64,000 nucleotides of DNA from JADFRG01 sp048054495 (GCA_048054495.1 JBGMQN010000071.1:14494-78493); one strand, 5' to 3'. Positions 8,435 to 17,848 are shown, numbered from the stretch's first letter. Numbers and translations: made by a program. Notes: generated from the letters alone by a model not told the origin.

Positions 8435-10120
8435 TTAGGCGGAGGCGGACAATTGGTGAATGCCGGTAGCGCCGTCGGGGCGCACGGGATTCGACTCGAG
8501 GACCTGAGGTTCTCCTAACCCATCATAGGCCCGTACCTTGAAGACGTGCCTTCCGGTCTCGCGGGGCCAATCATATCGCCACTGGACCCAGGTGAGCGGA
8601 CTTAGAGACGGAGCACGCAGATCGGCTTCCGCCCAGGGTCCGTCATCGACCTGCAGCTCAACCTTGCTAATCCCATTCGCGCCTGCATAGGCAATGCCGC
8701 CTACGGGGACCGTCCCCCTCTCCTCGTCCGTGGCTTCGGGGGCCACGTTATCGATCACCGAGGTCGTCCTGACGAAGGCCTCGGGGCTCCAACCCCGTTC
8801 GACCCAATAGCCTCGACCTTCGCGGTCCAGCACTTCCATATTCACGATCCATTTGGGCTGCTTCATACCGTAGCGATGCGGAATAATGATTCGCAGCGGA
8901 TACCCGTTTGCCTCTGGCAGGGGTGCGCCGTTCATGGCATAGGCGAAAATCGTGCGGTCGCCCATGAGGTCCGACATCGGAACGCTCTCATAAAAGCCAT
9001 CCGCAGCCTCGATGAAGAGCTCTTCTGCCGTAGAGTGCATGCCCGCCAGTTCGAGTACGTCGCGAACGCGAACACCCGTCCATCGGGTCGTGCTGATCAG
9101 ATCTCCGCCGATCCGATTCGATATGCAAGCAAGCGTGTGGTGGTAGCTGAGAGGGGGCATGGCCCGGATCTCGTCCAGCGTGAGGCTCAAGGGTCGATCC
9201 ACGAGGCCCTTCAGCTCCAGTCGCCAGGTCTCCGGAACCAAGCGCGGCTTACGGGTGTTGATGTCGATACGGTAGAAGTCTTGGTTGGGTGTGATCTCGA
9301 GTCGCGTGCCGGGCGCCGGGCTGATGCGGGCGGCGAGAGCCTCCGCCGAGGGTGAGTCGGCTAAGGTGCTGGTGTCCAGGATCTCAACTCTAACCGGCGC
9401 GGGCGGGTCTTCCTTTTCCAGGAGCGATGCCACTCCCCAGGAACCAACAGAAATGGTGACGACACCTCCGCCCAGCAGACCCACGAATTCGCGCCTTGAT
9501 AGGCTGGAGCTTGGATCACCTGCTAGGGCGGGTCCTGCCCGCTGGATCAACCATCCAAGGCTCCATCCCCAGGACATATACAGAATCGCAAACCACAATC
9601 CGATCCACAGCACGTTCACCTGAGCGAATCCGACCGCGGCCGAAACCAGCCAAAACGCGCCAAACAACACCGCCCCGGCCCGCACTCCATAGCCCGTTAG
9701 CTGGCGAAGATCGTCCCTTCCCAGCCAGCGCAGCAAGACTCCGAAGGCCCCGCCAATGGCCACAAACATGAGCAGGGCCATGCTCTGCTCAGCAGTCTTG
9801 GCCACCTCTGAGGTTGGGCCGATATTAAGCACGGTGATCACCGAGACCAGCGCATCGATTCCGATCGTCAGAAGTGCGCCGGGCAGAATGCGAGCCATTC
9901 CGTCAAAGAGATCGAACGGAGTGAAGGGCAGACCGGCGACGGTTTCGGCCAGGTAGCCCAACGCCAGGACCGGAATGCTGGTCAGCGTCCCTATAGCGGC
10001 GGCTTTGACATACGAGGTGCGAGTGGGTTCCAGCTCGCCTTCCGCATGATTTTCCTGGCTCATCCCGCTCTCTTCTTTATTTGCGCGTTCAAGATCGCGA
10101 TCACTCATTTCTTTATCCAT
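8435..10120 (-). CDS. Membrane-anchored sulfite-oxidase-family molybdopterin oxidoreductase
   Basis: 561 residues from ATG 10120. Residues about 30-200 carry several hydrophobic segments. They are followed by a Tat-like motif SRREFVGLLGGG and a further hydrophobic stretch, then the molybdopterin domain with the Mo-ligand Cys in LACISNRIGGD and the Mo-co dimerisation-type C-terminal domain. It probably sits on the outer face of the membrane, like other sulfite-oxidase or YedY relatives. The substrate is unknown. The frame extends to TTG 10141, but a TAAAAT hexamer at 10141-10146 (minus) overlaps that codon, so ATG 10120 or 10108 is more likely. No haem or YedZ-like partner gene is adjacent. 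Confidence 0.82.
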   Translation of the reverse strand: MDKEMSDRDLERANKEESGMSQENHAEGELEPTRTSYVKAAAIGTLTSIPVLALGYLAETVAGLPFTPFDLFDGMARILPGALLTIGIDALVSVITVLNIGPTSEVAKTAEQSMALLMFVAIGGAFGVLLRWLGRDDLRQLTGYGVRAGAVLFGAFWLVSAAVGFAQVNVLWIGLWFAILYMSWGWSLGWLIQRAGPALAGDPSSSLSRREFVGLLGGGVVTISVGSWGVASLLEKEDPPAPVRVEILDTSTLADSPSAEALAARISPAPGTRLEITPNQDFYRIDINTRKPRLVPETWRLELKGLVDRPLSLTLDEIRAMPPLSYHHTLACISNRIGGDLISTTRWTGVRVRDVLELAGMHSTAEELFIEAADGFYESVPMSDLMGDRTIFAYAMNGAPLPEANGYPLRIIIPHRYGMKQPKWIVNMEVLDREGRGYWVERGWSPEAFVRTTSVIDNVAPEATDEERGTVPVGGIAYAGANGISKVELQVDDGPWAEADLRAPSLSPLTWVQWRYDWPRETGRHVFKVRAYDGLGEPQVLESNPVRPDGATGIHQLSASA

Positions 10121-10190
10121 CTCAACCGATACTCTTGGCAATTTTAGTGAGCAAGCCTTAAGAGAGCATTATGAGCTCAAATCACCTTGT

Positions 10191-10196
10191 TATAAT
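10191..10196 (+). promoter_or_regulatory. Extended -10 (TGT-TATAAT) for the C39 peptidase gene
   Basis: Perfect hexamer ending 9 nt before GTG 10206; no ribosome site between them, so a leaderless mRNA is likely. Confidence 0.6.
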
Positions 10197-10205
10197 CGCC
10201 ACCTT

Positions 10206-11465
10206 GTGACGAGCAGCCAGCGCCTTAGGAGGGTGCTGTGGTTTGTAGTCGGGGCGCTGGCGGCAGCGGCTCTCCTGCTGCTAGCCTACCAGATCCCTCC
10301 AGTGAAATTCCGGCTCGAATGGCGCCTGGATGCCGCCTCGGGGATCGTCCGAGGCTGGATCCGGCCTTACCAGACGCTACCCACCCCCGCCAGCGTGTCG
10401 ATGAATTCTTTCCAGCCGCTGGTCTTGCCAACCCGCGCCGTGAGGTCCGCTGAGCCTGGGCAAGGCGAGATCCTTGCCACACCGGCTCCCTCGCCCACGG
10501 CGCTGCCGGCCGCCATCACTCTGCCGCCGCCGGAGTGGGAGGGCCAGGACTGGAACAACTGTGGGCCGGCCACACTGGCGCTGGGCCTGCGCTTTTACGG
10601 CTGGGAAGGGGATCAGTTCACGATCTCAGACCTGCTCAAGCCCGATCGAGGGGATAAGAACGTCAATATCGAAGAGCTGGTCTTCTATGTACGCACTCAA
10701 GCTGGTTGGCTGAACACCGATTTTCGCGTTGGCGGCACCATCGAGCGGCTCAAGAGTTTCCTTGCCGCCGGATTTCCGGTGATCGTGGAAAAGGGGTTCA
10801 TTCTGGGCGAGGGGGATGGCGGGGGCGGCTGGGCCGGCCACTATGTGCTGTTGACAGGCTACGATGATGAGACGCAGAGCTTTATCGCTCAGGACACGAA
10901 TCCGGGCACGGGCGGGGCGGACCGCACGGTCTCATATGAAGAATTGGATGTTGGCTGGCGTCAATTTAACCGGGTCTACATGTATATCTACCCGCCACAG
11001 GATGAAGCCCGGATTCAATCCATCCTCGGCGAGGATGCGGATTTCGATCGCAATCGCGCCGCCGCACTCGAGACGGCTCAGGATGAGATCGAATCAGATC
11101 CGCAAGATCCCTACGGTTGGTTCAATTTGGGAACCAACCTGGTCTTTTTCAAGCGTTACGGAGAGGCCTCACAGGCCTTCGACAATGCCCTGGCGCTCGG
11201 ACTTCCCTGGCGATTCACCCGCTACCAGTTTGGACCGTACATCGCCTATTTCAACCAGGGCCGGTTTCAAGACGTCGTTGACCTGGCGGATGCAACCCTT
11301 TTCCGGACTTACAAGGCCGAGGAATCCTTGCTCTGGCGTGGTTGGGCCAAATTCCGACTTGGAGATCTCAACAGTGCAGTCACCGACTGGCGCGAGGCTC
11401 TGGAATACAACCCGTATTATCAGGATGCACAGTACGCGCTGGAGTACGTCGGGTTGACTCCCTGA
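10206..11465 (+). CDS. Exported C39-family cysteine peptidase with C-terminal TPR repeats
   Basis: 419 residues. One N-terminal membrane anchor (about 11-30) is followed by a Pro-rich linker and a papain-like C39 domain: Cys in WNNCGPATLALGL, His in GHYVLLTGYDDE, Asp in AQDTNPGTGG. Residues about 285-419 contain two or more TPR-like units (YGWFNLGTNLVFFKRYGEASQAF; LWRGWAKFRLGDLNSAV). C39 enzymes often cut leader peptides at GG sites, but that subgroup is fused to ABC exporters and this one is not. A general peptidase or protein-binding role outside the cell is inferred. The GTG start follows an extended -10 directly. Confidence 0.8.
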   Translation: MTSSQRLRRVLWFVVGALAAAALLLLAYQIPPVKFRLEWRLDAASGIVRGWIRPYQTLPTPASVSMNSFQPLVLPTRAVRSAEPGQGEILATPAPSPTALPAAITLPPPEWEGQDWNNCGPATLALGLRFYGWEGDQFTISDLLKPDRGDKNVNIEELVFYVRTQAGWLNTDFRVGGTIERLKSFLAAGFPVIVEKGFILGEGDGGGGWAGHYVLLTGYDDETQSFIAQDTNPGTGGADRTVSYEELDVGWRQFNRVYMYIYPPQDEARIQSILGEDADFDRNRAAALETAQDEIESDPQDPYGWFNLGTNLVFFKRYGEASQAFDNALALGLPWRFTRYQFGPYIAYFNQGRFQDVVDLADATLFRTYKAEESLLWRGWAKFRLGDLNSAVTDWREALEYNPYYQDAQYALEYVGLTP

Positions 11466-11532
11466 TCCCGAACGAGGAGCTGCCTCGGTGCGGTATGATT
11501 GACCTGCATACGAAAGGGACCAAGGTGTACGA

Positions 11533-12027
11533 ATGCTTATCAGCGACAAGATAAACCAGGCGATGAACGATCAAATCGGAAGCGAGCTTGGCGCTTCCAA
11601 CCAATACCTGCAGCTTGCCTCATACTTCGCCGGCGAAGATCTTCCAGAGTTGGAGGCCTTCTTCTTTCGCCAGTCAGATGAGGAACGCGCGCATGCCATG
11701 AAATTCGTGCATTACATACTGGATGCCGGGGGAAAGGTTAGGGTCCCCGCGCTAGAGGCAGCCCCACAGGACGTGGACTCCGCGGAACAGGCGGTCCAGA
11801 TGGCGCTCGACTGGGAGAAGACCGTTACGGAGCAAATCAATAGCCTACAGGCATTGGCGACGCAGGAGGGGGATTATGCGGCTCAGGGATTCCTAAATTG
11901 GTTCTCTACCGAACAGATCGAGGAAGTCTCATCCATGAGCGAATTACTGCGCACGATACAGCGCGCGGGAGATCAGCTGCTGCTGGTCGAAGACTTTGTC
12001 TCGCGCCGCGGCGATCCGCACGCGTAA
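11533..12027 (+). CDS. ftnA: Bacterial non-haem ferritin
   Basis: 164 residues forming a four-helix ferritin: N-terminal INQAMNDQIGSELGASNQYLQLASYF, then EERAHAMKFVHYI with the E-x-x-H ferroxidase ligands, and a later Glu in NWFSTEQIEEVSS. It stores iron as ferric mineral in the cytoplasm and limits Fenton chemistry. The start is ATG 11533 with a weak AAGG upstream; a TATGAT at 11494-11499 is a plausible -10. A strong terminator follows, so it is monocistronic. The OsmC homologue elsewhere in the window would serve a related peroxide-protection need. Confidence 0.9.
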   Translation: MLISDKINQAMNDQIGSELGASNQYLQLASYFAGEDLPELEAFFFRQSDEERAHAMKFVHYILDAGGKVRVPALEAAPQDVDSAEQAVQMALDWEKTVTEQINSLQALATQEGDYAAQGFLNWFSTEQIEEVSSMSELLRTIQRAGDQLLLVEDFVSRRGDPHA

Positions 12028-12054
12028 ATTCGCTGCTTTGGCATTGCCTACGGT

Positions 12055-12089
12055 CCCGCCCACACTGACTTGTGGGCGGGTTCTGTTTT
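12055..12089 (+). terminator. Rho-independent terminator after ferritin
   Basis: Perfect 10-bp stem, CCCGCCCACA / TGTGGGCGGG, with a 6-nt loop, followed by TTCTGTTTT. Confidence 0.88.
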
Positions 12090-12209
12090 CCGAAGACATA
12101 GAGGTAATAAAGGCTTAAGCTTTGAGAGTCAAACTTGGAATGGCGATCCGCGTGAAACCCAACAGCGCCGCTCCGCACAGCCCTCCATAAACCCATTCGA
12201 GAGAGAGAT

Positions 12210-12890
12210 TTGATCCCACAAAAGGACATCCTGGTCGTCGAGGACGAAGACAACATTCGAGAGGTTATTGGCCGATACCTGGAGCGCGAGGGCTTCAGTG
12301 TGCGCGAGGCGGCCGACGGATATGCCGCGCTGGATGCCATTGAGCAGCAGGAGCCTGATCTGATCGTCATGGATCTCATGCTGCCGGGCATTGACGGCCT
12401 CACCCTCACGCGGCAGGTGCAGCAGCAATCCGGTATCCCGATCATTATTCTGACTGCGCGCGGAGACACAAGCGATCGGATCCGCGGCCTCGACTGGGGG
12501 GCAGACGACTATATTCCCAAGCCTTTCAGCCCCCGCGAGCTCGTGTCCAGGATTCATGCTGTGCTGCGAAGGGTAGGAGAGCCAACCGCCTCCGAGTTGA
12601 CGTTTGGAGAAGTCACAATTGCCTACGAGTCAAGGCAGGTGCATAGGAACGGCGAACCGGTTTCGCTGACCGCCAGGGAATTCGACCTGCTGTGGTTCCT
12701 GGCCAGCCACCGCGGGCAGGTTTTCAGTCGCGAAAATCTGCTTGACAACGTCTGGGGCCTAGATTTTTCTGGGGATCCTTCCACGGTGACGGTGCACATG
12801 CGCCATCTGCGCGAGAAGGTAGAGCCGGAGCCCTCTTCACCGCGGCACCTGATCACCGTGTGGGGGGTAGGCTATCGTTTTGAGAAGTGA
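12210..12890 (+). CDS. OmpR/PhoB-family response regulator
   Basis: 226 residues. The receiver domain (about 1-120) has the acidic pair in VVEDEDN, phospho-acceptor Asp in DLIVMDLMLPG, Thr in ILTARG and Lys in IPKPFSPREL. The winged-helix DNA-binding domain (about 130-226) contains LTAREFDLLWFLASHRGQVFSRENLL. It begins at TTG 12210 after a GAGAGAGA ribosome site. It overlaps the following histidine kinase by GTGA, so they are one two-component system. The target genes and signal are unknown. Confidence 0.9.
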   Translation: MIPQKDILVVEDEDNIREVIGRYLEREGFSVREAADGYAALDAIEQQEPDLIVMDLMLPGIDGLTLTRQVQQQSGIPIIILTARGDTSDRIRGLDWGADDYIPKPFSPRELVSRIHAVLRRVGEPTASELTFGEVTIAYESRQVHRNGEPVSLTAREFDLLWFLASHRGQVFSRENLLDNVWGLDFSGDPSTVTVHMRHLREKVEPEPSSPRHLITVWGVGYRFEK

Positions 12891-14119
12891 CTGACCGAAG
12901 ACTGAACTTCCTAATCACTCTCAGTCTGGCGCTGGCTGCAACGTTGGGCCTGGCGGTGCTGGTCATGCGCCCGAGCCCGCAAGAGCTGCTCGATCTGGCG
13001 ATCATGTTTACTGTCGCCGGACTAGGAGCTTCACTCGTAGGATTCCTGTCGGTTCAGACGGGCTGGTGGCGCCGCGCTACCAGCCTCACGCAGACTTTGA
13101 CCGTGGGCCACGTACTGGCGGCACTTTTCGGTCTGGTGATCGTGCTGCTTGCGGCCAGCCTGATGTTCATCAACGCCCACGACCTGGCCCTTGCAAGTGT
13201 GCTGTTGTTTTTTGCCAGCGGTGTTGCGGTGTCGTTCGGCTACTTCTTTTCAAATTCCATAACGCAGAGGCTCAAGGAACTCGGTCGTGGGGCCAGCCTC
13301 CTGAGCGTGGGCGACTTCTCTGTGCGAGTGGCGGTTGAGGGCCGGGATGAAGTGGCGGAACTGGGCCTGGCTTTCAATGCGATGGCCGAACGTCTCGAGC
13401 TGGCGGAGCGCGAGGCCGAACGATTGGAGCAGGCGCGACGGGATTTCATAGCGGGGGCCTCGCATGACCTGCGCACCCCGTTGTCCTCGCTGCGGGCCAT
13501 GCTGGAGGCGATCGCGGATGGAGTGGTTGAGGATCCCGCCGACTATATTCGTCGTAGCCAGCGCGTGATCACCCAAATGAGCAACCTGACGGACGACCTT
13601 GTCGAATTGGCGACCCTAGACAGCGGGGCAGCCCTCATGGAGCGGTCACCAGGCTCGATCGAGGAAGTCATTGAGACTGCTATGGAAGGCGCAGCCCACA
13701 GGGCGCAAGCGAAGGGTGTTGAGCTTACCGCCCCGGCCTACAGCAAACTCCCCTTGATCCCGATGGCCGCCGACAAGATCGGCCGGGTCGTTCAAAATCT
13801 GCTTGACAATGCCATCGACCATACCGGATCGGGTGGGGAGGTAAGCATTTTGGCCACGGAACGAAATGGCACGGTGGAAGTGACAGTGCGGGACACGGGG
13901 GAGGGCATCCGCGCGGAAAGCTTGCCCTATATCTTCGAGCGGTTTTATCGCGGGGACGAGAGTCGACCGCGAACAGACAGCGAAGCCGGAGGGGTGGGGC
14001 TCGGCCTGGCAATCGCTAAGGAGCTGGTCGAAGCGCACGGGGGGAGTATATGGGCCGAGACTGGCGCAGAACGCGGGACTCGCATCACATTTTCGCTGCC
14101 AACGGAGCAGGCCCCGTGA
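12887..14119 (+). CDS. Sensor histidine kinase (HAMP-HisKA-HATPase)
   Basis: 410 residues. Four predicted membrane segments lie in the first 130 residues, with almost no extracytoplasmic loop, so sensing is probably within the membrane or by a partner. Then come HAMP (ITQRLKELGRGASLLSVGDFSV), HisKA with phospho-His in GASHDLRTPLSS, and the ATPase N box NLLDNAIDHT, G1 DTGEGI, F box IFERFYRGD and G2 GGVGLGLAI. GTG start overlapping the response regulator stop. It phosphorylates the upstream OmpR-type regulator. Confidence 0.9.
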   Translation: MTDRRLNFLITLSLALAATLGLAVLVMRPSPQELLDLAIMFTVAGLGASLVGFLSVQTGWWRRATSLTQTLTVGHVLAALFGLVIVLLAASLMFINAHDLALASVLLFFASGVAVSFGYFFSNSITQRLKELGRGASLLSVGDFSVRVAVEGRDEVAELGLAFNAMAERLELAEREAERLEQARRDFIAGASHDLRTPLSSLRAMLEAIADGVVEDPADYIRRSQRVITQMSNLTDDLVELATLDSGAALMERSPGSIEEVIETAMEGAAHRAQAKGVELTAPAYSKLPLIPMAADKIGRVVQNLLDNAIDHTGSGGEVSILATERNGTVEVTVRDTGEGIRAESLPYIFERFYRGDESRPRTDSEAGGVGLGLAIAKELVEAHGGSIWAETGAERGTRITFSLPTEQAP

Positions 14120-14331
14120 AGTCCGATCGAGAATTAGAGCAACGTGCGCCTTCAACACATAGGCGAAGGGCGATGCCGGGAAGCTGAAGCAGCGATCCAA
14201 TCGTTGCTGGCGGAACATTCCCCCCAGTCGCAAATCAATCTAGATTCCCCGGTCCGTTCGCCGACACGCGGGAAATATTCCAGCAGAATCCCCCCATAAA
14301 GAGGGCTCGTAGCGTTAAAGGGCGGTTGTGC

Positions 14332-14337
14332 TATACT
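14332..14337 (+). promoter_or_regulatory. Extended -10 (TGC-TATACT) of the GlmL operon
   Basis: Ends 8 nt before GTG 14346. It is the only recognisable promoter ahead of seven tightly packed genes. The rest of the 226-bp gap after the kinase gene shows no ORF or hairpin that I can support. Confidence 0.55.
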
Positions 14338-14345
14338 GCCGCGCT

Positions 14346-14570
14346 GTGGATGCCGGAGGAGAGACCACGCAACGTGCCGTGGTCTGGCTACGCCACCTGG
14401 GTTTGGATTCGCTGGTGGCGGACATCCTAGAGGCCGCTGGCCCCTTTACAACGTTCTTAGCGCAGCTCAGCTATATGGCCGTACCGTTCCTTGGGGATGG
14501 CTTGAACGACGTTGGGCGCTCGCTAGAGCAGCCAGAGGGGCTTATTCAAGAGTTAAGGGAAGGCTCATGA
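14346..14570 (+). CDS. Small hypothetical protein, first gene of the GlmL operon
   Basis: 74 residues from GTG 14346, chosen because an extended -10 ends 8 nt upstream; an in-frame GTG at 14328 lies upstream of the -10 and cannot be used. The sequence VVWLRHLGLDSLVADILEAAGPFTTFLAQLSYMAVPFLG is amphipathic to hydrophobic and may lie on or in the membrane. Its stop overlaps the next start by ATGA, so translation is coupled. I recognise no family. Confidence 0.6.
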   Translation: MDAGGETTQRAVVWLRHLGLDSLVADILEAAGPFTTFLAQLSYMAVPFLGDGLNDVGRSLEQPEGLIQELREGS

Positions 14571-15316
14571 CGGCCGTCGATCTGCAGGGCTTGCTGTTGC
14601 TCTTCGCATTCCTGGGGCTGATGCTGGGATCAGCTGCCATCAGCCGACGCTGGCCCGCGACTTTCCGGCAAATCTCCGCCTTTGAAGGTCTGGGAAAGGC
14701 CATTGAGCGTGCCGTCGAAGCGGGCGAACGCGTCCATGTATCTCTCGGCACAGGTTCCGTAATTGGCCCTGAAAGCGCTCCCGCTTTTGCGGGATTAGCG
14801 GCACTCACGCGGATCGCTCGAGCGACCTCCATGAGCGATCGCCCCGCGGTGGTTACCGCGGGCGACGGCGCCATGGCAATCCTTGCTCGCGATACGCTGC
14901 GCAGCTCCTACGGCGAGATGGGTGCCTCTGACCTCTACGACCCTACTTCTGGCCGCCTTCTTGGGCCTACCCCCTTTTCCTATGCCGCTGGTTTACCCAG
15001 CGTACTTTCCAACGAGAACGTGTCCGTGCACATGCTCAGTGGCTTTTATGGTTTCGAGGCCGGTCTGGCAGCCGAGTTTGGCGAGCGGGCGCGGGCCTTT
15101 GTCATCGGCGGGACCAACGAGGTCCAGTCGCAAGCCTTGCTCTACGCGGTCGCACGGAATCCTTTGATAGGTGAAGAAGTGTTTGCCAGTGGCGCCTATT
15201 TAGGGGCAGGGGAGCTGCACAAGGCCAGCCTGCGAGCACAGGACATTATTCGGATTGGTCTCATCGTGCTGATCTTGCTGGGCGTAATCATGGCTACCTT
15301 CGAGGATCTGATATGA
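14567..15316 (+). CDS. DUF6754-like membrane protein
   Basis: 249 residues with one N-terminal (about 9-24) and one C-terminal (about 225-243) membrane segment around a soluble alpha/beta domain containing HVSLGTGSVIGPESA, VTAGDGAMAILARDTL and FVIGGTNEVQSQALLYAV. I associate this with the uncharacterised DUF6754 family; this is recognition by eye. The Gly-rich and conserved acidic turns suggest a ligand- or nucleotide-binding fold. It overlaps both neighbours by ATGA and belongs to the 14.3-22.1 kb operon. Confidence 0.65.
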   Translation: MTAVDLQGLLLLFAFLGLMLGSAAISRRWPATFRQISAFEGLGKAIERAVEAGERVHVSLGTGSVIGPESAPAFAGLAALTRIARATSMSDRPAVVTAGDGAMAILARDTLRSSYGEMGASDLYDPTSGRLLGPTPFSYAAGLPSVLSNENVSVHMLSGFYGFEAGLAAEFGERARAFVIGGTNEVQSQALLYAVARNPLIGEEVFASGAYLGAGELHKASLRAQDIIRIGLIVLILLGVIMATFEDLI

Positions 15317-15945
15317 GGCTCTTCCGGATCTCTGCGTTGTGGGCTGCGGTGGCGGCCGCCATAGGGATCTTTGTCCTGTTGGGCTACTTTGTAAATTTCG
15401 ATTTCATCCAAAATATCCGCTTGCTATTCATGCGGTGGGCGGCGCTCCTGGCCGCGGCCGCCCTGCTGGTTGGCCTGGCGAACCTGGTACAGGTGCACTG
15501 GCGCAAGCTGAGTCTGACGGAGGAGGGCTGGATCTACAGCGCGGTTCTTATCCTGGCATTCCTGGTCACGCTAATCCTGGCTCTGTCCTTTGGACCGGAT
15601 AATCCGGTTGCGCTGTTTATTTTTAGGTACTTCCAGATTCCGCTCGAAGCGGGACTCATGGCTCTTCTCTCAGTGATACTGCTCGTGGCCGGGTTCCGAT
15701 TGGTGACCCGGCGGCGGGACGCCTTCAGTATTCTGTTCTTAGCAACCGCACTGCTTGTCATGTTTGGAACGGGACCGGCAGTGACGGAGGGACCGGTAAC
15801 AGTCGTCATGCGAGATCTGCGAGCCTGGATTTCACAGGTGTGGTCGGCCGGGGGAGCGCGTGGGATCGCGCTCGGGGTTGCCCTCGGGGCAACGACAACC
15901 GGCTTGCGGGTATTGCTGGGTTCCGATAGGCCTTATGGATCCTGA
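15313..15945 (+). CDS. Polytopic membrane protein of unknown function (operon gene 3)
   Basis: 210 residues with about six hydrophobic segments (near 8-26, 40-58, 75-93, 108-126, 138-152, 180-198). There are no transporter or enzyme motifs that I recognise. The start overlaps the preceding DUF6754-like gene by ATGA, and the next gene begins 3 nt after its stop. It is likely a scaffold or channel part of the complex encoded by this operon; this is inference from coupling only. Confidence 0.65.
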   Translation: MRLFRISALWAAVAAAIGIFVLLGYFVNFDFIQNIRLLFMRWAALLAAAALLVGLANLVQVHWRKLSLTEEGWIYSAVLILAFLVTLILALSFGPDNPVALFIFRYFQIPLEAGLMALLSVILLVAGFRLVTRRRDAFSILFLATALLVMFGTGPAVTEGPVTVVMRDLRAWISQVWSAGGARGIALGVALGATTTGLRVLLGSDRPYGS

Positions 15946-15948
15946 CTA

Positions 15949-17844
15949 GTGGAAGAAATTCGCTGCCCGATGTGCGGCAAACCCAATCCTGGGGAAGCCG
16001 AAGAATGTGTGCACTGTGGGGCGCGCCTCAAGCCGCTCGAGGCGGGCGGAAACTCCGAGCATGCGGAAGATTGGCTTGACCGCATGCGGGAAAAGGCGGA
16101 GGCGCAACCCACTGATTCAGACTCGGGTGAGGCGGCTCCTTCGGAGTCAGAATCCGAGCTGGATTTCGATCGGCTGAGGGCTGATGCAGAGCTACCGGGG
16201 CAGGCCGATGAGCAGGTTCCGGAGTGGCTGCAGCGCATTAGAGAAAAGCAGGCAGAGGAACCGAAAGATATCTCGGCTTCCGGGGAACCGGCACCGGAGG
16301 AAGCCCTGCGAGCGGCAGCGACGCAAGCAGACGAGGTTCAAATAGAGCAGACAGACCCAGCGCCGGAGGGTGATCTCAGGCCCGCAGATGAACCTGCACC
16401 AGAGCAGGCCCTGAGAGCTGCGGCGACTCAGGCAGACGAAACTCAAGAAGAGCAGACAGACCTGCCGCGCTCAGCTGATCTCAGGCCCGCAGGTGAACCA
16501 GAGCCCGCATCGGAGTCTCCGGACTGGCTCGAGGGTGCGGAAGATCAGGGTGCGGAGGCGATTCCACATGTCCCAGCTCTGATTGGTGGGGCGGACGAAT
16601 CTGCTGACGTCGAATTGGGCGATCTAGGTCTGCCCGATTGGTTGGGGGAGATCGAGCCCCTCGAAGACGAGCAGCCACCCCGAGCCGCACCGGACCTGGC
16701 CCCGGCAACGCTCCCGAATTGGCTGGAAGCTATGCGTCCGGTCGAGACCTTTCGGTCCGTCGTCGAAATCGAATCAGAAGATGATCAAGCGGTCGAATCG
16801 GTGGGACCGCTTGCCGGGCTGAGCGGCGTTCTGCTCGCTGAGCCCGTTGTGGCGATGCCGCGCACCTCAAGCGTCGGTTCTATGCAGCTCGAAGTTTCAG
16901 AGCGCCAATACGCTCAGGCAGAGTTGCTTCATCGCTTGGTCGATGAAGAAGAGCGAGAAGCGCCGGCCAAGCCGAAGCGCAGGACTCGGTTGGCGGTTTT
17001 CCGCTGGGCCATTGGGGCCATTGTTCTGGTGGCCGTTTCGCTCCCCATTGTCACAGGCGCGCCCAGCTTCGCCCTGCCCGGTCTCGAGCCCCGAGAACTC
17101 GGGGCGCTGTTCGATCTGGTGGAGCAACTGCCGGGAGAGCAGCCGGTGCTTGTCGTGTTCGATTACGAGCCCGGGTATGCCGGTGAGCTCGAGGCGGTTT
17201 CTGGGGCATTTCTGGATCAGATGATGGCCCGAGGGCTGCCCCTTGCGAGTATGTCTACTCGCCCAACGGGACCCGCGTTAGCCATGCGCGCGACGGATCC
17301 CTATGTTGATCGCTACGACTACGAAAACGGCCAGGGGATCGTGCATTTGGGCTACTTGTCTGGAGGACCGACCGCGGTGCAGCTCTTTGCGGTCAATCCA
17401 CGCGAGGCCGTAATCGAGGGATTTGCGCTGCCCGAAGAGCTGAAGGTGGCCGGCCTCACCGCCTGGGATACGCCTGTGCTGGATCAAGTTCAAGCTCTCT
17501 CGGACTTCGGCATGGTGGCCGTTATTACTGCCGATAGTGAGTCGGCACGCGTATGGGCGGAACAGGCCCGCCCCAACATGGGCGACACACCGCTGGTGGT
17601 AGTGCTGTCCGCGGGCGCGGAGCCTCTCATTCGACCCTACTTTGAGAGCGACGACCCCAAGGTAGGTGGAATTCTGTCGGGGCTGCCGGCGGCTGCCGCC
17701 TACGAGCTACGCAACGGCCGCCGCGGCCTCGCGCAGGAGCGCTGGGACGCATTTGGCACCGCGATGCTGGCGGCCGAGTTCGTGCTGCTCGCGGGTATAG
17801 GCTATGGCCTTCTAATTTGGTGGAGAAGCCGGAGCCTGGCGTAG
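15949..17844 (+). CDS. Zinc-ribbon protein with acidic repeats and two membrane segments
   Basis: 631 residues from GTG 15949. The N-terminus is a zinc ribbon, CPMCGKPNPGE...CVHCGARL. Residues about 45-250 are acidic, Glu/Pro-rich and low complexity, with a 35-residue tandem duplication (16282-16386 and 16387-16491) built on EPAPE.ALRAAATQADE. A membrane segment lies near 350-368. A globular domain (about 385-600) contains LVVFDYEPGYAGELEAVSGAFLDQM, and a last membrane segment lies near 608-626 (LLAGIGYGLLIWW). It looks like a cytoplasmic adaptor tethered to an external domain. No known family is recognised beyond the zinc ribbon. Confidence 0.65.
   Translation: MEEIRCPMCGKPNPGEAEECVHCGARLKPLEAGGNSEHAEDWLDRMREKAEAQPTDSDSGEAAPSESESELDFDRLRADAELPGQADEQVPEWLQRIREKQAEEPKDISASGEPAPEEALRAAATQADEVQIEQTDPAPEGDLRPADEPAPEQALRAAATQADETQEEQTDLPRSADLRPAGEPEPASESPDWLEGAEDQGAEAIPHVPALIGGADESADVELGDLGLPDWLGEIEPLEDEQPPRAAPDLAPATLPNWLEAMRPVETFRSVVEIESEDDQAVESVGPLAGLSGVLLAEPVVAMPRTSSVGSMQLEVSERQYAQAELLHRLVDEEEREAPAKPKRRTRLAVFRWAIGAIVLVAVSLPIVTGAPSFALPGLEPRELGALFDLVEQLPGEQPVLVVFDYEPGYAGELEAVSGAFLDQMMARGLPLASMSTRPTGPALAMRATDPYVDRYDYENGQGIVHLGYLSGGPTAVQLFAVNPREAVIEGFALPEELKVAGLTAWDTPVLDQVQALSDFGMVAVITADSESARVWAEQARPNMGDTPLVVVLSAGAEPLIRPYFESDDPKVGGILSGLPAAAAYELRNGRRGLAQERWDAFGTAMLAAEFVLLAGIGYGLLIWWRSRSLA
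16282..16491 (+). repeat. Two 105-bp tandem units inside the zinc-ribbon gene
   Basis: In-frame tandem duplication with a 35-codon period, encoding Glu/Ala/Pro-rich linker. Copies differ at many third positions, so the duplication is not recent. Confidence 0.6.
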
Positions 17845-17848
17845 AACC

